DNA of 20,324 nucleotides from an uncultured Muribaculaceae bacterium. GTDB taxonomy: Bacteria > Bacteroidota > Bacteroidia > Bacteroidales > Muribaculaceae. Shown here piece after piece: positions 16,901-20,324 of this stretch. How positions within the stretch are numbered: the stretch's first letter is position 1; the number at the start of each line of letters is the position of its first letter. The stretch lies in assembly GCA_947644475.1 (NCBI GenBank), contig CANRZQ010000016.1, positions 1-20,324 on the forward strand. Direction: 5' to 3'. Under the pieces are notes generated by a model that searched no databases, was not told where the DNA came from, and saw only the letters and a program-made list of their open reading frames with translations. The position numbers and the translations under genes were made by a program.

Positions 16901-18733
16901 CTTGCACTCCGATTTGTCGGCGTTGACACTCAGCATCTCGCCGCCGTCGAGATTCCACGTCACGTCTTTTGCCTGCTTGTTTGTGCCGATAAGGCGCAGA
17001 GCGATTTCATCATTCACAGAGAGAACGTCGGGAGCATCGATAGCGAAATTGGTAGCGGGAAGTTTCTTGTCGAACACTGCCGCCTCGCTAAATTCCGAAC
17101 CAAGCATATTGGGGTCGACGGCCTGCACCGAGATATAATATTTCCCTGCCGGCCATCCGCTCACGTTGAATGTGCGATACAACTGGTGGCCGTTTGCGCC
17201 AAGTGACATAGTGCGCCGACGGCCGTCGGGCAGAGCGTCGGCAGCCACAATGTCGTCAAGACCCGGAGCGGTACCCACGCGCAACTCGTAAGTGAGGTCG
17301 GCAGTGGGAGTCTCGGCATCAGTGGCTGCATCCCAAAACACTTTCAATGTTCCCTCATCTTGGTTGAACATATATTGAGGCTTGCCCGGGGCATTTGGCC
17401 GTTGGTTTATCTTTTCAGTAGTATAGACAATTGAAGAACCGGCGGCTATTACAATTTGCCCGGAATTATCTATATTGAAGGAATTTGTCTGTATGTAGTC
17501 ATTACCGTCCTTATCCTTTGATGTGTAAATTGTTTCTGCAATATTTGATATTTTTTTACCGGGTATTTCAAAGAAACACAATTCATAAATATCATAATTA
17601 CTCTGCATTTTAGAAGCTAATATTTCATACTTGCCGTCGGCATCGAAGTCGAGGCAGTCGAAAAAGCGGACATATGTGTCATCAATCCAGTTTTCACTCT
17701 TTTTAAAATTGCCTTTTCCGTCGTTCTCAAAATATACGAGGAATGCGCTACCGTTGTCGTGAGATAACGATGGACTGCTTTGTTTCCAGATGCGGTCTAT
17801 CGGCACAAGAATGTCAATATCGCCATCATTATCGTAATCGTAGCACCAAATGCGGTCATTGCAGTAGAATCCTTTTAGTAATTCCACTTCCCGGCAGCTG
17901 TCGGGACCGTCGGAAAGTATCGCTTTGATTGTGGCTGTATCTTTGTCGAAAACGACAAAGTCCACGATTCCGTCGGCATTGAGGTCGCGCACCGTCACTT
18001 TTCCGCCGAACGTATTCTGCACGAAACTGCCGAGGCCCGTGTTAAGATAATAACGGCCACCGGCGGCATCAAAAATATCCGAAAGGCCGTCGCCATTTAG
18101 GTCGAGCGAGCGCAAATCGCCGTAAGATGTGCCGGGATTGGAACCTACAAACATACCCTGAGCCACACTTGGCATTCCACCGCCGTCGGAAAGCACAAGA
18201 TTGCTTCGAATGCCCTTATATTCGTTCCATGTGATTATCGAAAGTTCATCGGATTGATAATTGCCATCGGCATCAAGAGTATAAGCAATCTTGAACTCGG
18301 TATCGCCTTTACTGTCATGAGATATTATGCCGAGTGATCCGTCACCGCGAAAATCCGCAGGATAATAACAGGAATAGTTATATCTATCGTTATAATAGAC
18401 ATTTGGTAATTGAATCTGTTTCAACGAATTGTCATTCTGTATTGAATAGACATCCTCTTTACCGCGATTTAGCACAATCAATGGCAGGTTTGCTGAAAGC
18501 CGGGAGATTTTAGGCTCGCGTAATTCAGTACTTAATTTTTTGATTACTTGCGTATTGCCGTCGTCGTCGAGTCGATAAAGATTCTTGCCGTCTATAAACT
18601 CGAGTTTGCCGTCGCCGTCGATGTCATACCAGGCCGAGACGAGCGTTTGAATGGAGGGCGAGGCCGCTTCAAGCAATGGCGGCGATGCCAGCAAGGCCAA
18701 AGCGACAGCCCCTGTTTTTAATAGTTTTTTCAT
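13904..18733 (-). CDS. Giant secreted FG-GAP/Fn3/Big2 protein with T9SS sorting domain
   Basis: A predicted cell-surface or secreted protein of 1609 residues exported by Sec and the type IX secretion system. The start is ATG 18733, which gives a signal peptide (MKKLLKTGAVALALLASPPL, cleavage near LEA-AS). Eleven calcium-type DxDxDG loops of FG-GAP/VCBS repeats occur in two groups (from residues 37, 211, 250, 299, 362; then 660, 716, 762, 809, 870, 924). Each group is followed by a fibronectin III-like domain (about 445-555 and 990-1105) and PKD/Ig-like domains (about 560-646 and 1107-1267). Then come Fn3-like segments (1268-1430), a Big2-like domain (1455-1545), and a C-terminal type A T9SS domain (1550-1609, with VVSLNGMVVYQG and GIYIVKS). 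No catalytic domain is visible, so adhesion or glycan/protein binding is likely. It is monocistronic, with a structured leader upstream and a strong terminator downstream. Confidence 0.92.
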   Translation of the reverse strand: MKKLLKTGAVALALLASPPLLEAASPSIQTLVSAWYDIDGDGKLEFIDGKNLYRLDDDGNTQVIKKLSTELREPKISRLSANLPLIVLNRGKEDVYSIQNDNSLKQIQLPNVYYNDRYNYSCYYPADFRGDGSLGIISHDSKGDTEFKIAYTLDADGNYQSDELSIITWNEYKGIRSNLVLSDGGGMPSVAQGMFVGSNPGTSYGDLRSLDLNGDGLSDIFDAAGGRYYLNTGLGSFVQNTFGGKVTVRDLNADGIVDFVVFDKDTATIKAILSDGPDSCREVELLKGFYCNDRIWCYDYDNDGDIDILVPIDRIWKQSSPSLSHDNGSAFLVYFENDGKGNFKKSENWIDDTYVRFFDCLDFDADGKYEILASKMQSNYDIYELCFFEIPGKKISNIAETIYTSKDKDGNDYIQTNSFNIDNSGQIVIAAGSSIVYTTEKINQRPNAPGKPQYMFNQDEGTLKVFWDAATDAETPTADLTYELRVGTAPGLDDIVAADALPDGRRRTMSLGANGHQLYRTFNVSGWPAGKYYISVQAVDPNMLGSEFSEAAVFDKKLPATNFAIDAPDVLSVNDEIALRLIGTNKQAKDVTWNLDGGEMLSVNADKSECKIRFTAPGHKNISVAVTGANGVRSTSKERSLEVRNAKVDSVSFSIIGVFDLDADGSEEYFTVGGNSLVTKSHWVMEQNEAGEFNKVRKMYNSNMSYTNTHYPSPVDINRDGLADFICTDDYNYYIWTNNGDKDLDISEKLTLADSYVKIFVDMNNDGKPEAFLLQNNNRISYLEFSDDMRENTLFNIYSLKYNLLAIDDYNGDGLPDILWYETVKNEHRDEWDSYYVSNYYISYNKGDMTFDEGHLIPNYNYIEPTQIGDFDHDGKLDVLYNGYGGVQYAHYAESVTICHGNGRIVKVQCPDGNAFGETVGVFDFDNNGMDDFLFNMENYGTSQIIYMNHDYTFNSLDAGDRVYGRNNIFHRNDGGTYTLDRKIYNIANERPTAPGEIRHSVNEEFVNIEWSAASDKETPVVGLKYNISVKKKGVEGEGAYLLSPMNMGRDNVSVPSGHRLLNAPRIAIPLSSIPAGEYEVKVQAVDGQRVTGPFSQVYTMTVPKKAVLDAPASALTGEKVTVRLISNIASPEFDFGPDATVTKSEFRQSYDAVWTESGMKTLKVNGEAVATLMVYDAPEADFTLPAEIYEGATVNVDCPTAKNGTWEIVCHGKESPLDLSPRTSGVKVADGMITFTVTGREDFTIRHIVTESYGSTKVEHTATIISEKARPSIDRVAINAEGNANEIYWDANSMPAGTENVLVYRETARINQYELLGSVAAADGMFTDATSLPSIKAARYAVAFALPYGESARSEAHQTMHLQLNKGWNGGVNLMWSKYEGRAVMSYEIYGGDTEDALQLIESVSGNLTSYTADGTKAYYAVGVVFDDSAEPASRAGAASPRSNVAATADASAVILATGLVITTGEESDEIDLDQSNRLQLTAYLNPTGVSVGQIDWYISKGSDLAKVSGNGLVTAYKPGKITVNAATRDGSGISASIDLTIVGSSSGVEGIAVDQESNAGGNIMVVSLNGMVVYQGASDEFYSNIYPRLAKGIYIVKSPEATSKIMK

Positions 18734-18781
18734 GTTTCGATTGGTGCCGCGGGCCCTTGTCGCAAGCGTTATCAATTTGCT

Positions 18782-18840
18782 TAAAATAAAAAGCGTGAGA
18801 GCCTTACCTTATTGCTCGTTCCGCTCGTTGAGGCTCTCGC
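18782..18840 (-). terminator. Intrinsic terminator inside the leader of the T9SS gene
   Basis: GAGAGCCT/AGGCTCTC (18831-18838 with 18797-18804 on the minus strand), extended by two more pairs across a small bulge and followed by TTTTTATTTTA. It lies about 50 nt before the start codon, so transcripts that stop here would not include the gene. Confidence 0.75.
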
Positions 18841-19103
18841 ATTGCCCATCTCGGTAGAACGAGCAACATGCAGAGACCTCACGCAAATATGTATATACAC
18901 GCATCGGGTGCAACGCTCGCGCGCTACCCCATGGCAGATAAATACATATCCACATAAGACATCTACCGTTGCTGCATCCTTGACCGAGATTGGAATTTGC
19001 GAGATTTCAACGAGTCAAGAAAGAGCGCAGATATACGCCTTTTCGTTATTATTTGATGCACCCGCCCGCTATCCCGCTCTCGGGTCTCTGCGGACGATAT
19101 GCA
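18782..19103 (-). ncRNA. Structured leader / candidate riboswitch-like attenuator
   Basis: About 320 nt from the predicted start to an intrinsic terminator, on the minus strand before the giant T9SS gene. Visible pairings: a closing stem GCAGAGACC/GGTCTCTGC (19083-19091 with 18870-18878); inside it CCCG-AGAG-CGGG; CGGGTGCA/TGCACCCG (19057-19064 with 18905-18912); a hairpin closed by CTTGAC/GTCAAG (18979-19019); and GGTAGAT/ATCTGCC (18961-18967 with 18933-18939). The 3' strand of the closing stem can instead pair with 18829-18837, which is the 5' arm of the terminator. Thus aptamer closure, antiterminator and terminator compete as in attenuating riboswitches. A free-standing small RNA is the alternative. 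I see no RNase P, tmRNA, SRP, TPP, cobalamin, SAM or c-di-GMP signatures. The ligand is unknown. Confidence 0.55.
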
Positions 19104-19107
19104 CCTG

Positions 19108-19139
19108 CAAATATAACATCATTTCATTGCTGATGCAAA
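19108..19139 (-). promoter_or_regulatory. Promoter of the structured leader and T9SS gene
   Basis: On the minus strand TTTG (19136-19139), 20 bases, TATATTTG (19108-19115): an essentially perfect Bacteroidetes housekeeping promoter. The predicted transcription start is near 19102, about 370 nt before the ATG at 18733. Confidence 0.82.
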
Positions 19140-19179
19140 CAATCGAATTTCACTTAAATATTTTTAACATATATTAACG

Positions 19180-19210
19180 CCCCGCACGCCGGAATTTCCA
19201 ACATGCGGGG
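19180..19210. terminator. Hairpin downstream of ribH, possible terminator
   Basis: CCCCGCA/TGCGGGG (19180-19186 with 19204-19210), a seven-base GC-rich stem with a 17-base loop. It lies about 95 bases after the ribH stop and beyond repeat copy 2. It is followed on the minus strand by an AT-rich stretch rather than a clean T-run, so termination is plausible but not certain. It also lies upstream of the T9SS leader promoter. Confidence 0.4.
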
Positions 19211-19239
19211 TTATAAATTGCGCCTGATATAATACGGTT

Positions 19240-19301
19240 TGCAGGAACACAATCCTCCGGATTGTGACATAAACCACAAACCGGAGGATTGTGTTCCTGC
19301 A
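19240..19301. repeat. Palindromic dispersed repeat, copy 2
   Basis: The second copy of the element at 597-665: left arm 19240-19266 is identical to copy 1 over 27 bases, and right arm 19275-19301 differs at two positions. The spacer is only 8 bases and unrelated. The arms can form one long stem with a mismatch or two separate small hairpins. It starts 3 bases after the ribH stop, so it would form the 3' end region of the ribH transcript. Confidence 0.85.
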
Positions 19302-19303
19302 TT

Positions 19304-19783
19304 TTAAAGGGCTTCGACCTGCTTGTTGAAGGCTACCATTTTCAGGGCGCATTCGGCACATTCGGCGCCTTTGTCGCCATGCTCGCCGCCGGCGCGGTCG
19401 AGGGCTTCCTGAAGGTTGTTGACGGTGAGGACGCCGAACACCACGGGGATGTCGCAGTCGCCGTTGAGAGTGGTGATGCCTTGCGTCACGCTCTGGCACA
19501 CGTAGTCGAAATGCGGTGTGCCGCCGCGAATCACGCAGCCGAATACGATTATGGCATCGAAAAGCTCGGCCTCGATAAGTTGCGACGCGGCAAATGTAAG
19601 TTCAACGGCACCGGGGACGGTGAAAACGGGGCAATCATTATCCCCCACCCCGTGCTTCTTCAATGTGGCCACGGCCGACTCGGTGAGCCGACCTGTAATA
19701 TTATCGTTCCACTCAGTGGTGACTATGGCAATACGCACGCCTTTGCCCGAAGGCACATTGTCTTTTGCAATATATTGTGACAT
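19304..19783 (-). CDS. ribH: 6,7-dimethyl-8-ribityllumazine synthase
   Basis: Lumazine synthase condenses 5-amino-6-ribitylaminouracil with dihydroxybutanone phosphate, the penultimate step of riboflavin synthesis, in the cytoplasm as an oligomer. The start chosen is ATG 19783 (MSQYIAKDNV, 159 residues), which fits the family length; an in-frame ATG 42 bases upstream is less likely. Seen: TTEWND for substrate binding, the conserved PGAVEL, GCVIRGGTPHFDYVC with the catalytic His, FGVLTVNN, and the phosphate-binding RAGGEHGDKGAE. The C-terminus has extra Cys (AECAECALK). It follows the SIS-domain gene by 90 bases on the same strand. No FMN riboswitch is visible in front of it. Confidence 0.95.
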   Translation of the reverse strand: MSQYIAKDNVPSGKGVRIAIVTTEWNDNITGRLTESAVATLKKHGVGDNDCPVFTVPGAVELTFAASQLIEAELFDAIIVFGCVIRGGTPHFDYVCQSVTQGITTLNGDCDIPVVFGVLTVNNLQEALDRAGGEHGDKGAECAECALKMVAFNKQVEAL

Positions 19784-19819
19784 AGAAATTATATTTGTGG
19801 TGCTATAAATACCGGGCGG

Positions 19820-19836
19820 ACGCACGAGCCGTGCGT
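19820..19836. repeat. Small perfect hairpin between the SIS gene and ribH
   Basis: ACGCACG-AGC-CGTGCGT, seven-base perfect arms with a three-base loop. It has no T-run, so it is more likely an extragenic palindrome or an mRNA processing/stability element than a terminator. Only one copy is in the window. Confidence 0.45.
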
Positions 19837-19873
19837 ACCTACACCGTGATATTATATTTATTTAACTGTATGC

Positions 19874-20324
19874 TTATTTGCGGGCCTGCACGCCGAGATA
19901 GCCGCCGTGGTGCCGCTTTGCATATTCGTTGCGGGTGAACCCGGTCGCTTTCATCGTAGACACCACCAAAATATCGCCTATCACGGTCATCATTGTGGTC
20001 GACGTGGTGGGGGTAAGCCCGAGCGGACACACTTCCGCTGTGCCGCCTGTATATAGCGTGACATCAGCAAGGGCCGCCAGCGGGCTTTCAGCATTGCCGG
20101 TGATGACAATAAAAGGAATCTGCGGATACAGACCGCGGGTCAATTCCACCAGCTCGACTATCTCACGGGTCTTGCCGGAATTTGAGATAAGCAGCATCAC
20201 ATCGTCGGGCTGAAGAATACCCAAGTCGCCATGCTGGGCCTCGGAGGGGTGCAGCGATACTGCCGGTATGCCGGTAGAGGCGAATGTTGTGGCAATATTC
20301 ATGGCTATCTGGCCGGCCTTGCCC
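19874..20324 (-). CDS. SIS-domain sugar-phosphate isomerase (KdsD/KpsF-like), 5' end outside window
   Basis: The 3' part of a SIS-domain isomerase like D-arabinose-5-phosphate isomerase, which converts ribulose 5-phosphate to arabinose 5-phosphate for Kdo and LPS synthesis. The frame is open to the right edge, where GKAG precedes QIAMNIATTF as in KdsD. Seen: LHPSEAQHGDLG, the sugar-phosphate loop ISNSGKTRE, VITGNAESPLAALAD, and a C-terminal GLTPTTSTTMM...HHGGYLG typical of the SIS core of KdsD. The protein ends right after the SIS domain, so it lacks the two CBS domains of E. coli KdsD. SIS-only relatives occur in Bacteroidetes as I recall. It is upstream of ribH on the same strand. Confidence 0.88.
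   Translation of the reverse strand, partial: GKAGQIAMNIATTFASTGIPAVSLHPSEAQHGDLGILQPDDVMLLISNSGKTREIVELVELTRGLYPQIPFIVITGNAESPLAALADVTLYTGGTAEVCPLGLTPTTSTTMMTVIGDILVVSTMKATGFTRNEYAKRHHGGYLGVQARK

Noticed and set aside
18957..18990. An SRP RNA-like string (GGTCAAGGATGCAGCAACGG on the minus strand)
   Set aside because: It resembles the SRP loop only superficially: the GGAA-type loop and the spacing of helix 8 are missing, and part of the string belongs to a better hairpin (18979-19019).
18782..19103. RNase P RNA, tmRNA or a tRNA as the identity of the structured region
   Set aside because: None of the universal blocks (GAGGAAAGTC, ACAGAA, the tmRNA 5' end with tRNA-like T-arm, GGTTCRANTCC) is present.
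18812..19177. A 121-codon open frame on the plus strand over the structured leader
   Set aside because: It lies antisense to the promoter-leader-terminator arrangement, has low-quality composition and shows no recognisable domain.
19790..19797. TATATTTG on the plus strand over the ribH start
   Set aside because: It matches the -7 consensus, but the nearest TTTG is 22 bases away and no plus-strand gene follows. It was not called as a promoter.
1..20324. CRISPR arrays, insertion sequences, integrases, toxin-antitoxin or phage-defence genes
   Set aside because: No regularly spaced repeats and no transposase, integrase, Cas, toxin or defence-type protein was found on either strand.

Overview
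The window looks like a chromosomal segment of an anaerobic Bacteroidales bacterium, possibly Muribaculaceae-like. The evidence is Bacteroidetes-type promoters (TTTG, about 20 nt, TAnnTTTG), no convincing Shine-Dalgarno sequences, a class III anaerobic ribonucleotide reductase, a giant secreted protein with a type IX secretion C-terminal domain, and Omp85/EptA envelope genes. The genus call is inference.

Layout: (1) Positions 1-820 are AT-rich and hold an unrecognised 5'-partial gene and copy 1 of a palindromic repeat. (2) A minus-strand pair, murF-like then radA (3801 to 821), diverges from a plus-strand operon, bioB, SpoU/TrmH methyltransferase, ddl and a family 2 glycosyltransferase (3878 to 7811). 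The two share an intergenic region with a promoter motif on each strand. (3) A 14-bp hairpin separates that operon from the convergent nrdD-nrdG operon (10548 to 7881). (4) A minus-strand pair, an Omp85-type barrel and an EptA/MCR-type phosphoethanolamine transferase (13651 to 10830), ends in a hairpin that abuts the nrdD promoter. (5) A 1609-residue FG-GAP/Fn3/Big2/T9SS protein (18733 to 13904) closes with a strong 17-bp hairpin terminator. (6) Its upstream region (18734-19140) has a textbook Bacteroidetes promoter, about 320 nt of highly structured sequence, and an intrinsic terminator about 50 nt before the start codon. (7) Repeat copy 2, ribH and the 3' part of a SIS-domain sugar-phosphate isomerase complete the window.

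Functional themes are envelope and cell wall (MurF-like, Ddl, glycosyltransferase, Omp85, EptA, KdsD-like isomerase, T9SS surface protein), cofactors (BioB, RibH), and anaerobic DNA precursor supply and repair (NrdDG, RadA).

The most interesting region is the leader of the giant T9SS protein. Its long-range 9-bp closing stem, an alternative antiterminator pairing and the terminator share strands in the manner of a transcription-attenuating riboswitch. None of the known riboswitch or housekeeping RNA signatures I could recall is visible in it. Second are two copies, 18.6 kb apart, of a 62-69 bp palindromic element with self-complementary arms. Third is a membrane-anchored MurF-type ligase that lacks the usual UDP-substrate-binding N-terminal domain.
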